Source of the DNA: an uncultured Clostridium sp.
GTDB taxonomy: Bacteria; Bacillota; Clostridia; Lachnospirales; Lachnospiraceae
Length of the DNA: 30,504 nucleotides
Assembly (NCBI RefSeq): GCF_900547735.1
Contig: NZ_URHZ01000069.1
Location: forward strand, 1 to 30,504
Direction: 5' to 3'
The notes below the pieces were generated by a model. The model was not told the DNA's origin. It ran no database searches and was given only the letters and a program-made list of their open reading frames with translations. This document shows, piece by piece, positions 15,421 through 22,823 of the stretch. The position numbers were made by a program, and so were the translations under genes. Within the stretch, counting starts at the first letter, position 1, and each line of letters begins with the position of its first letter.

Positions 15421-16803
15421 ATGAATAAAAACAGAGAAGAGTTATTTGAAACCAGCCCCATCGGCAGAGCCGTCCTGACCCTTGCGATCCCGACTGTCTT
15501 AAGTTCGGTCGTCACGGTTCTCTACAGCCTTGCCGATACCTATTTTGTGGGTATGATGAACAATCCGGTCCAGACCGCCGCGGTAGCGCTGGCAGCCCCC
15601 ATGCTGCTTGCTTTTAATGCGGTCAATAACCTGTTTGGGGTCGGCAGCTCCAGCATGATCAGCCGGGCTCTCGGCAGAAAAGACTATAAGACCGTCCGCG
15701 AGAGTTCCTCCTTCGGGTTCTACGGCGCGTTTTTCTGCGGAGCACTTTTTGCCCTTCTCACCACCGTGCTTCGCGGCCCTCTTCTCGTTCTTTTGGGCGC
15801 CGATTCCGTTACCGGAATCCCTACCGGTGGCTATCTGAACTGGACCGTTACCGTTGGCGCCGTCCCTGCCATTTTGAACGTCGTGATGGCCTATATGATC
15901 CGGTCGGAGGGTTCCGCGCTCCACGCCAGTATCGGAACCATGAGCGGCTGTCTTTTAAATATTGTGCTGGATCCGATTTTCATTCTGCCCTGGGGACTTA
16001 ATATGGGCGCCGTCGGAGCCGCCCTGGCAACCTGTCTTTCCAACTGTTTTGCCCTGGTCTATTTCCTTGTCTATCTGTTTGTGAGAAGAAAGACCACCTG
16101 CATCAGCATCTCCCCGAAATCACTGAAGCTGAACCGTGAGATTATAACGGGAGTCTGTTCCGTCGGCATCCCCGCTTCCATCCAGAACCTTTTAAATGTG
16201 ACGGGAACCACGATTCTTAACAATTTTACCGCCTCCTACGGCGCCACCGCCCTTGCGGCCATGGGAATCTGTCAGAAGGTGAACATGGTGCCGATGTATG
16301 TGGCAATGGGACTGTCCCAGGGCCTGATGCCCCTAATCAGCTATAACTACGCCAGCGGAAACAGGAAGAGGATGAAAGAAGCTCTCTTTTTTGCAGAGAA
16401 GATTGCTCTGTCCTTTTTAGCCGCCGTGACCGTAATTTTTTATTTCTCCGCCGGGACGCTGACACGCTTTTTCATCGAGGATGCACAAACCGTTGCTTAC
16501 GGAACCCACTTCTTAAGGGGCTTCTGCCTGGCGCTCCCCTTCCTCTGCGTGGACTTCATGGCGGTCGGTACCTTCCAGGCCGTGGGAATGGGCAAAGAAT
16601 CCCTGTTTTTTGCCATCTCCCGCAAGGTAATTCTGGAGATTCCCCTTCTTTACGTCCTGAACCACTTTTTCCCGCTCTACGGACTTCCTTTTGCCCAGGT
16701 TATTGCGGAAATAATTCTGGCCGTCCTGTCGGTCTTCGTGCTGGCCAGGTTCTTAAGAAAATCGGGGGCAGTCGGGCGCAGTTCTGACACCGCGGGCAAA
16801 TAA
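15421..16803 (+). CDS. MATE family multidrug efflux transporter
   Basis: A 460-aa membrane protein of the MATE (NorM/DinF-like) family, with about twelve membrane segments in two similar halves. Family features near the N-terminus are SPIGRAVLTLAIPTVLSSVV, LADTYFVGM and the SSMISRALG segment. It exports cationic compounds by H+ or Na+ antiport. I chose the ATG at 15421, nine bases after GGGAG; an ATG at 15412 is in frame but overlaps that site. It lies between the divergent sigma-54 operon and a LysR gene and has no obvious metabolic link to either. Confidence 0.93.
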   Translation: MNKNREELFETSPIGRAVLTLAIPTVLSSVVTVLYSLADTYFVGMMNNPVQTAAVALAAPMLLAFNAVNNLFGVGSSSMISRALGRKDYKTVRESSSFGFYGAFFCGALFALLTTVLRGPLLVLLGADSVTGIPTGGYLNWTVTVGAVPAILNVVMAYMIRSEGSALHASIGTMSGCLLNIVLDPIFILPWGLNMGAVGAALATCLSNCFALVYFLVYLFVRRKTTCISISPKSLKLNREIITGVCSVGIPASIQNLLNVTGTTILNNFTASYGATALAAMGICQKVNMVPMYVAMGLSQGLMPLISYNYASGNRKRMKEALFFAEKIALSFLAAVTVIFYFSAGTLTRFFIEDAQTVAYGTHFLRGFCLALPFLCVDFMAVGTFQAVGMGKESLFFAISRKVILEIPLLYVLNHFFPLYGLPFAQVIAEIILAVLSVFVLARFLRKSGAVGRSSDTAGK

Positions 16804-16808
16804 CCCAA

Positions 16809-16837
16809 TTGAACTCCCGATTCGTTTCAGCTATAAT
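16809..16837 (+). promoter_or_regulatory. Sigma-70-type promoter of the LysR gene
   Basis: TTGAAC (16809-16814) and a perfect TATAAT (16832-16837) are 17 bases apart, beginning six bases after the MATE stop codon. Transcription would start about 90 bases before the LysR ATG. Confidence 0.7.
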
Positions 16838-16934
16838 ATTTTACCTGGAATCTATACGGAAGTTACTTTACGTTATAAATACTGCAGATATTCGATGTAT
16901 ATCAGAATCACTATTCCTTTAAAGGCGGTGGCAA

Positions 16935-17885
16935 ATGAACCTGGAATACTATAAAAATTTCCTTGTTGCAGCCAATGAACTGAATTTTACCCAGGCTGCC
17001 AAAAAACTGTACATGACACAGCAGGCGCTCAGCAAGCAGATCGAGAGCCTGGAAAAAACATATCATACCAGGCTGTTTAACCGTGAACCGCCGATGTCCT
17101 TAACGCCCTCCGGTGAATGTATGTACCGCAATCTTTCACAGATTATGGACATAGAGCGAGAAATGGTTAAGGAGCTGGATTCCCTGAAGGGCGAGGAGGC
17201 CTGCAGGCTGTCCGTCGGAGTTTCTCCCCGGCGCAGCAGTGTGATTATCCCGGCCCTGGCGTCGGCCTTTATGCGCCAATATCCCCATGTGCAGATTTTT
17301 GTTAAAGAAAATCCGCTTTCCAAACTGATTGAAGCACTTAAAACAAGGGAGGTAGACTGTATATTCGGCTATGATCTCCCCGATGACCCGAGACTCATGT
17401 CAAAAAACATAGGAAAAGAGCATACCGTCATCGCCGTCAATAAAAAACTGTTTGAGCAGTATTTCACAGGCCCGGAGCAGGCAGAGCTTCTTGATTCTCC
17501 CAGCCACCGTCTGAAAGCATTTGAGCGCTGCCCCATGATCCACATGAATTCAAGCACCTGGCTTGGAAACCTGTTCGATCTCTGCTGCCGCGAAGAGAAT
17601 ATCACGCCTCAGATTACGCTGGAGTCCTCCAACATCTTTACGGTTTTGATTTGCTGTGTCAGGGGAATCGGCATGGCTATCTGCCCGGAACTGTATATAA
17701 ACCAGCTTACTGCAAAGGAACGGGAGGAACTGCACTTATTCTACTGGGATTATCCAAATGCACAAAAAGATTTAGCCATCCTGTATCTTAAAAACAGCTT
17801 TTTATCCCAGACAACAAAACAATTCATCAATTTCTCCAGAAGCTCTTTTGAAGAGTGCGTAAATTCCGGCAAGGACATGACGTAA
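16935..17885 (+). CDS. LysR-type transcriptional regulator
   Basis: A 316-aa regulator with an N-terminal winged helix-turn-helix (residues about 1-60; NFTQAAKKLYMTQQALSKQIESLE) and a two-lobed effector domain (about 90-300). LysR proteins usually control a neighbouring gene set in answer to a small molecule. Here the genes that follow in the same direction (hydrolase, carrier, amidohydrolase) are the natural target, and repeated TGCACAA/TTGTGCA sequences lie in front of them. The ribosome site is GGCGG. Confidence 0.92.
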   Translation: MNLEYYKNFLVAANELNFTQAAKKLYMTQQALSKQIESLEKTYHTRLFNREPPMSLTPSGECMYRNLSQIMDIEREMVKELDSLKGEEACRLSVGVSPRRSSVIIPALASAFMRQYPHVQIFVKENPLSKLIEALKTREVDCIFGYDLPDDPRLMSKNIGKEHTVIAVNKKLFEQYFTGPEQAELLDSPSHRLKAFERCPMIHMNSSTWLGNLFDLCCREENITPQITLESSNIFTVLICCVRGIGMAICPELYINQLTAKEREELHLFYWDYPNAQKDLAILYLKNSFLSQTTKQFINFSRSSFEECVNSGKDMT

Positions 17886-17920
17886 TCCCCGATTCCGTCT
17901 CCCTGAGCCGGGATTTTTTT
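17884..17920 (+). terminator. Terminator of the LysR gene
   Basis: AATCCC (17884-17889, overlapping the stop codon) pairs with GGGATT (17910-17915), followed by T7. The stem is short but the T run is good. Confidence 0.55.
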
Positions 17921-17975
17921 ATATTATAGACAGTGCTCCTATGATATAAAAAAACCTCCGGGCAGGATTCTTTCT

Positions 17976-18042
17976 TGCACAACTTTTTTTTGTAAGGCAC
18001 ATGGAAACGTTGTTTGTGCATCCGAAACACCCATGCTACTAT
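17976..18042 (+). promoter_or_regulatory. Probable LysR-controlled promoter region
   Basis: TGCACAA (17976-17982) and its reverse complement TTGTGCA (18014-18020) flank a third half-site, GCACA (17997-18001), which forms GCACA-N13-TGTGC with the last. The right half-site covers the -35 TTGTGC (18014-18019), 17 bases before TACTAT (18037-18042), which carries an extended TG. Paired half-sites of this spacing over a -35 box are usual for LysR regulators. Confidence 0.45.
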
Positions 18043-18087
18043 AAAGTCATAACAAAATGATAAAAGTTGAAAGGGGAATGTTATACT

Positions 18088-18813
18088 ATGAAAACACCTG
18101 TAATCGGAGTGATGCTGTCAGAGTCACGCTCTCAGATGCCGGGGGCAATCCACAAAATGCAGCATGTCAACAACGCTTATCTCCACGCAGTCGAACAGGC
18201 CGGAGGTATTCCCGTCGGTCTTCCGCTGCTGGAGGATTCCGAAAAATTTGATCGGCTGCTGAATCTGTGCGACGGTTTTTTACTTCCGGGCGGCGCAGAT
18301 GTGGACCCGCATTTTTACGGCCAGGAACCGCACCCGCTGCTGGGAAGAGTTAACCTCGTAGAAGATGAAATCTGGGCAAAAGTGGTCTTCCACTCCATTG
18401 AGACAAAGAAACCTCTGCTGGCTGTCTGCCGCGGAATGCAGCTTCTGAATACGGCGCTTGGAGGAACCCTGTATCAGGATCTGTCCGATTTTCCGGCTCC
18501 CACTCTGCTGCACAGACAAAGCTTCCAGGATCGAGATTATCCGATGCACAAAGTCACGCTGGAAGGTAACAGCCGTCTCGCGGCCGTGCTCGGCACTTCC
18601 GAAGTCTGTACCAATACGCTGCATCACCAGTGTGTCGACAGATGCGGCGAAGGGCTGACGGTGTCCGCTCATACGGAGGACGGCGTCATCGAAGCGGTGG
18701 AAAGCCGGGACGGCCTGCTGCTCGCCGTACAGTGGCATCCGGAAGAGTTGCAGGAGACTGTACCCTGCATGAAAAATCTGTTCTCCGATTTGATCAGCCG
18801 TGCTCAGATATAG
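18088..18813 (+). CDS. Class I glutamine amidotransferase-like hydrolase (peptidase C26, PuuD-like)
   Basis: A 241-aa gamma-glutamyl hydrolase of the class I amidotransferase fold. The nucleophile is Cys114 in LAVCRGMQLLN, with His217 and Glu219 in QWHPEE completing the triad. The GGADVDPHFYGQEPHP segment (69-83) marks the gamma-glutamyl-GABA hydrolase branch. I start it at the ATG 18088, ten bases after AAAGGGGA; an upstream TTG at 18067 overlaps that site. With the carrier and M20 hydrolase downstream it suggests release of amino acids or amines from gamma-glutamyl or acyl conjugates. Its stop codon is the first unit of a 17-bp tandem array. Confidence 0.88.
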   Translation: MKTPVIGVMLSESRSQMPGAIHKMQHVNNAYLHAVEQAGGIPVGLPLLEDSEKFDRLLNLCDGFLLPGGADVDPHFYGQEPHPLLGRVNLVEDEIWAKVVFHSIETKKPLLAVCRGMQLLNTALGGTLYQDLSDFPAPTLLHRQSFQDRDYPMHKVTLEGNSRLAAVLGTSEVCTNTLHHQCVDRCGEGLTVSAHTEDGVIEAVESRDGLLLAVQWHPEELQETVPCMKNLFSDLISRAQI

Positions 18814-18894
18814 GCTGTTCACAAATATAGACCGTGCTCTAGTATAGGCTGCCCGACGATACAGACTGTTCACCGATACAGGCTTTTCGACGGT
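18810..18894 (+). repeat. Tandem array, five imperfect 17-bp units
   Basis: Units begin at 18810, 18827, 18844, 18861 and 18878, each exactly 17 bases apart, with consensus AYAGRCTGTTCRCCGAT. The first unit starts inside the last codons of the upstream gene (ATATAG includes its TAG stop), and the last covers the -35 of a promoter candidate. It could be a regulatory iteron array or slippage-made satellite DNA. Confidence 0.75.
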
Positions 18895-18914
18895 ATCGCG
18901 TATATTGATATAAC
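18886..18914 (+). promoter_or_regulatory. Candidate promoter of the YfcC-type carrier gene
   Basis: TTCGAC (18886-18891) and TATAAC (18909-18914) are 17 bases apart, just behind the 17-bp array, whose last unit overlaps the -35. Start of transcription would be about 60 bases before the carrier gene. Confidence 0.4.
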
Positions 18915-18979
18915 TAATGCACGTTGAAAAAGGAATTCAGTTTCAGCGCAAAACACGTGAAAAATAAAGAAAGGACAAT

Positions 18980-20410
18980 ATGGCACCGCCCCTCTGTCAC
19001 GATGCCATGAAAGAGATGAATATGAAAAAGGACGTTGTTAAAAAAGCCCAAAAAGAACCTGCAAGTATGTGGACCATTATTCTTATTGTAATTCTGGCCG
19101 TTTACATACTGTCGTTTATTATCCCATCCGGTTCCTACCAGTACGAAGGTAAAATTGCAGTCCCCGGAACCTATGCCATCGTTAAAAAGATTTTTCTAAC
19201 CCCGGTTGACGTCATTCTCGGAATCGGAGAACAGGCATACAGCATGTTCGGCAAATTATTCGTAACCCTCACCATTTTCGGAGGCCTGATGGGAATTATG
19301 AATTCGACCGGAGTGCTGGATCGCGCTCTGGGCAATATGATACACCGGTTAAAAGATAAGGCCATGCTGATTATCCCGATCTACATTTTCGCAACCGGAC
19401 TCATCGGGTGCGTCGGTTCCATGATTTCCACCGTCGTTCTCTTTATCCCGCTCGGCATCACCATTGCAAAGCAGCTTAAAACGGACCGCTGTTTTGCCGT
19501 CGGCCTCGTTATCATGGGATCCTTTACCGGATTTATGACTTCTCCAATCAATCCGCTGACCGGTGTGCTCGGCCAGGAGATTGCAGGCCTTCCAGCCTAT
19601 TCCGGTTCCGGTCTGCGCGCAGTTGTCACCGTTATCAATCTCTGCATCGTTTCCGCCTATCTGATTTACTATGCGAAACGCTGCCAAAAGAATCCGGCTG
19701 GCTATAATAACGACTTCGGCGTCAATTCCAAAGAATATTCCGAAGGTTCGGATCAGGAATACCGTCTTCTGACAAAGTCGGAAGTGGCATCCATCGTCGT
19801 TTTCTTCGGCGCTTTTATCTTCTTTGCCGCAGGCGGCCCCATCCTGGGCCTTAACAATCTGCAGCTCAGCTCTATTCTGCTGCCCGTTGCCTTTGTGGAG
19901 GGATTGCTCGCCCACTGTGACATTGATGAAATCATGAAACGTTTTGTAAAAGGCACTCAGGGTATGACAACCGTCATGGTCTTCATGATATTAGCAGCAA
20001 CGGTTTCCGTTATTTTAAACAAATCCGGCGTTCTGGATTCCATCGTTTACTATATCTCGATTCCGTTAAACAGTCTGGGCAGCAGCCTCGCAGCCATTGG
20101 AATGTTCATCGCCAACGCGTTCATCAACATTTTTATCGGCTCCGGTTCCGGACAGACTTCCGTCGTTATGCCGATTATGGCGCCCCTGAGTGATGTAATC
20201 GGTGTCACCCGCCAGATGGCTGTCCTGACACTGCAGTACGGAGACGGTTTCTCAAACCTGATGGTTCCTACCAGCGTCAACCTGATGTCCTGTCTGGCTC
20301 TGGCAAATCTGGATTTAAAAAGATGGTACCGTTTCTTCCTGCCCTGCTACGCCATTATCTTTGTTATTTTAGTTATCTCCATCTTTGTCGGAACAGCGAT
20401 TGGATTTTAA
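18980..20410 (+). CDS. YfcC family transporter (DcuC/AbgT-like carrier)
   Basis: A 476-aa integral membrane protein with about a dozen hydrophobic segments, matching the YfcC family. Characteristic stretches are FIIPSGSYQY near the N-terminus, GFMTSPINPLTGVLGQEIAGLPAYSG in the middle and NIFIGSGSGQTSVVMPIMAPLSD towards the end. Homologues carry dicarboxylates, amino acids or peptide-like acids; many are unassigned. The ATG at 18980 follows AAAGGA closely; in-frame ATGs at 19007 and 19022 are alternatives. The amidohydrolase gene starts 30 bases downstream, so the imported compound is probably its substrate. Confidence 0.88.
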   Translation: MAPPLCHDAMKEMNMKKDVVKKAQKEPASMWTIILIVILAVYILSFIIPSGSYQYEGKIAVPGTYAIVKKIFLTPVDVILGIGEQAYSMFGKLFVTLTIFGGLMGIMNSTGVLDRALGNMIHRLKDKAMLIIPIYIFATGLIGCVGSMISTVVLFIPLGITIAKQLKTDRCFAVGLVIMGSFTGFMTSPINPLTGVLGQEIAGLPAYSGSGLRAVVTVINLCIVSAYLIYYAKRCQKNPAGYNNDFGVNSKEYSEGSDQEYRLLTKSEVASIVVFFGAFIFFAAGGPILGLNNLQLSSILLPVAFVEGLLAHCDIDEIMKRFVKGTQGMTTVMVFMILAATVSVILNKSGVLDSIVYYISIPLNSLGSSLAAIGMFIANAFINIFIGSGSGQTSVVMPIMAPLSDVIGVTRQMAVLTLQYGDGFSNLMVPTSVNLMSCLALANLDLKRWYRFFLPCYAIIFVILVISIFVGTAIGF

Positions 20411-20440
20411 TTTATTTGGAAAATGAGAGGTTTTTATATT

Positions 20441-21661
20441 ATGGATATTATGGAAGAAATTCAGAAATTATCGGATGAACTGGAACAGCAGGCCCTGGCC
20501 CTGCGCCATGAAATCCACAGCCATCCGGAACTTTCCTTTCAGGAAAAACGGACCGGCCTCCTGGTCATGCGTGAACTGGACCGCATTGGGATCCCTTATC
20601 AGAAAAGTCCCTGTGAACCGGGCATTATCGGTACCATAGACAGCGGAAAGGCCGGAAAACACCTCTTACTGCGCGCAGATATGGATGCACTGCCAATCCA
20701 GGAGGCTACGGGACTCCCCTTTGCCTCAGAAACGCCGAATGTCATGCATGCATGCGGACACGATGTCCACACTTCCAATCTTTTAACGGTGGCCGAGATA
20801 TTAAACCGGACAAAGGACAGATGGAGCGGAAAGGTGACGCTGGTCTTTCAGCCCGCCGAAGAAAGAGGCGGCGGCGGCCGTGAAATGATTAAATGCGGCC
20901 TGATGGACGAAGTTCCGGACGCCTGTTTCGCCCTCCATGTGGAGGACAGCCTGCGCGGCCAAATCCTGATCGGCAGTCATTATTTAACCGCCTACTCGGA
21001 CGGGTATCAAGTAACCGTCCGCGGTCGCGCGGCACACTCCTCCACTCCGGAAGAAGGCGTCGACGCTATCTACATTGCCGCTCACATCATTACCGCCCTG
21101 CACGGCATCGTATCCAGAAACATCGATCCGCGGGAAAGTTCCACGATGAATATCGGCCTGATTTCCGGGGGAAGCGCGTCCAACGTTATTGCGGATCATG
21201 TGGAGTTTCGGTGTATGCTCAGAAACCTGACAAAGGAATCACGCACCGCAATGTGTAAACAAATAGAAACCATCGCCACCGGCATCGCCTCTTCGATGGG
21301 CGGAAGCTGCGAGTGTGCATTCCACGAGGGCTATCCCGCCGTGTACAATGACGGGCAGTTCACCGCTTTTGTGACCGATACCCTGAGGGATAACGCCTCC
21401 GCCATCTGCGAGGGAATTCCCGGCAGTCTCCCCGATGATTTTCTCATTACCGGCGACCATCCGCTGCTGGGTGCGGAAGATTTCGGTTTTTACGCACAGA
21501 AGGCTCCCTCCTGCATGGTCTGGATCGGCACCGGAGGAGGTTCCCCAAAACACAGCTCCACCTTCCAGGTGGAAGAACCGTTCCTCAAACTCTGCACCCG
21601 GACGATGGCTGCCGTCGCAGTAAACTATCTGCGAAGCGGCGCCGACGGTGAAAAGGAGTAA
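20441..21661 (+). CDS. M20 family amidohydrolase (N-acyl-amino acid / IAA-amino acid hydrolase type)
   Basis: A metallopeptidase-fold amidohydrolase of about 406 aa that splits N-acyl or peptide-like amides. Visible marks are HEIHSHPELSFQE (23-35), RADMDALPIQE, the metal-binding HACGHDVH (Cys105, His107), PAEERGGGGREM and the C-terminal GAEDFGFY. The dimerisation insert with RAAHSSTPEEGVDA lies in the middle. The start at 20441 follows GAGAGG; an ATG at 20423 lacks a ribosome site. It should be cytoplasmic and act on what the YfcC carrier brings in. It ends shortly before a shared terminator. Confidence 0.9.
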   Translation: MDIMEEIQKLSDELEQQALALRHEIHSHPELSFQEKRTGLLVMRELDRIGIPYQKSPCEPGIIGTIDSGKAGKHLLLRADMDALPIQEATGLPFASETPNVMHACGHDVHTSNLLTVAEILNRTKDRWSGKVTLVFQPAEERGGGGREMIKCGLMDEVPDACFALHVEDSLRGQILIGSHYLTAYSDGYQVTVRGRAAHSSTPEEGVDAIYIAAHIITALHGIVSRNIDPRESSTMNIGLISGGSASNVIADHVEFRCMLRNLTKESRTAMCKQIETIATGIASSMGGSCECAFHEGYPAVYNDGQFTAFVTDTLRDNASAICEGIPGSLPDDFLITGDHPLLGAEDFGFYAQKAPSCMVWIGTGGGSPKHSSTFQVEEPFLKLCTRTMAAVAVNYLRSGADGEKE

Positions 21662-21674
21662 AACACAGAAGCAA

Positions 21675-21711
21675 AAAAACGCTGTCCCGCACAAAACTGG
21701 ACAGCGTTTTT
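21675..21711. terminator. Bidirectional terminator between convergent operons
   Basis: AAAAACGCTGTCC (21675-21687) pairs perfectly with GGACAGCGTTTTT (21699-21711) around an 11-nt loop, with A and T runs on either side. It sits between the amidohydrolase (plus) and the PHP gene (minus), and serves both. Confidence 0.85.
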
Positions 21712-21745
21712 CACCATACCCAAATCAAACAACTTCGTACAATAC

Positions 21746-22471
21746 TTAATTCCTCTTAACCCCCAGCAGCGCATCCACCACCGCATCCACCGACCGCTCT
21801 TCCACGGAAAGTGTCAACCGCGGCTCATGGATGTCTTCCAGGTAATGAGCATCCGAATCGCTTAAAATGATGCACTTTTCCAGATAGGGATTACTCTTTT
21901 TAAGAGTGTGGTACTTCCCCATATCCGCTATCTCCGCCGCAGTAAAGCGGCTGTCCACGGGAATAAATCCCAGGTTGGAAATCAGGCTGTTGGTCGGCTT
22001 GTCGATATGAGCGGGAAACATGACGCCTCCATAAGAGCGCACCAGTTCCCACAGGCCGTCGAATGAAATGTCGGTGCTGTTGATAAGGAGATTCTCCACA
22101 TGGCCGCAGACGCAATCGGAACAGTCATAAATCTCCTGTTTTCCAAATATATCCTCCCTGTTCGTAACCGGTATCAGATGCCCGTAGACATAGGCGTCAA
22201 ACTCCATCGCCGCCTCAAGAGTTTTAAAAAGGCAGACCGCATGAACTTCCTCCGATGTGTTAATCTCCATCCCCGGAACGGCCAGGATGCCGTACTCCCC
22301 GGCCGCTGCCAGCACCGCCGGACAGTTTTTGCAGGAATTGTGATCGGTCACGGCAATCACATCCAGCCCCTTGACCGCCGCCATACCCGCTATGTTATAG
22401 GGCGTCATATCATCGTTTCCGCAGGGCGAGAGGCAGGAATGCATGTGCAGATCATAAAACAGATTCATCAT
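21746..22471 (-). CDS. PHP domain phosphoesterase, last gene of the HydS operon
   Basis: A 241-aa polymerase-and-histidinol-phosphatase (PHP) domain protein. Metal-site motifs are DLHMHSCLSP near the N-terminus, VTDHNSC, GMEINTSEEVH and the late SDSDAH. It starts at ATG 22471, one base after the stop of the DRTGG gene and behind GGGAGA; a longer frame upstream lies inside that gene. PHP proteins hydrolyse phosphate esters. Its constant company with DRTGG proteins and a sensory hydrogenase suggests a signalling phosphatase or nucleotide phosphoesterase. That role is inference. Three additional cysteines cluster as CSDCVC. Confidence 0.85.
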   Translation of the reverse strand: MMNLFYDLHMHSCLSPCGNDDMTPYNIAGMAAVKGLDVIAVTDHNSCKNCPAVLAAAGEYGILAVPGMEINTSEEVHAVCLFKTLEAAMEFDAYVYGHLIPVTNREDIFGKQEIYDCSDCVCGHVENLLINSTDISFDGLWELVRSYGGVMFPAHIDKPTNSLISNLGFIPVDSRFTAAEIADMGKYHTLKKSNPYLEKCIILSDSDAHYLEDIHEPRLTLSVEERSVDAVVDALLGVKRN

Positions 22472-22472
22472 G

Positions 22473-22823
22473 TCAGATTCTCCCGAGTATTCTGTAAACC
22501 TCCAGGGCTCCGTCAAAAACAGGGGCCTCCGTCCGGAACACCGTAATTCCCTGCTCTTTTGCCTTCTTTGCCGCCGTCTCATCGAGTGAAACGCCCTCCG
22601 CCAGTATAATGCAGGAGACATCCGTCAGGGCCGCCACCGCCAGGGTGTTAATGTTGCCCATCACGGTCACCCACACGCTGCCTTCCGGCGCCCGTCCCAT
22701 CGCAATACTTAAAAGATCGCAGCAGTAAACGCCCGTCACTTCGCGCTCCGGATCCGCCCCATCGCTGACCTTCTCGAAACGGCCGCTCTCCATCAGCTTC
22801 TCAATCAGATTGTTTAAGGTCAT
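22473..22823 (-). CDS. DRTGG domain protein (second copy)
   Basis: A 116-aa stand-alone DRTGG domain, the domain found between catalytic parts of HPr kinase-like and phosphotransacetylase-like proteins; its ligand is unknown. It overlaps the end of the HydS gene by 23 bases and has its own AGGAGG inside that gene. It has the same length as, and a similar pattern (CII..G, AK..G) to, the first gene of this operon (24669-25019), so the two are probably paralogues that may form a heteromer. Confidence 0.82.
   Translation of the reverse strand: MTLNNLIEKLMESGRFEKVSDGADPEREVTGVYCCDLLSIAMGRAPEGSVWVTVMGNINTLAVAALTDVSCIILAEGVSLDETAAKKAKEQGITVFRTEAPVFDGALEVYRILGRI

Noticed and set aside
18810..18894. 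CRISPR array
   Set aside because: The units are directly joined 17-mers with no constant repeat and variable spacer pattern, and no cas genes are present.
22472..22621. Longer N-terminus for the PHP protein
   Set aside because: The additional 50 codons lie inside the DRTGG gene, are Arg-rich and unlike the family; the ATG at 22471 has a ribosome site and directly precedes the family start.
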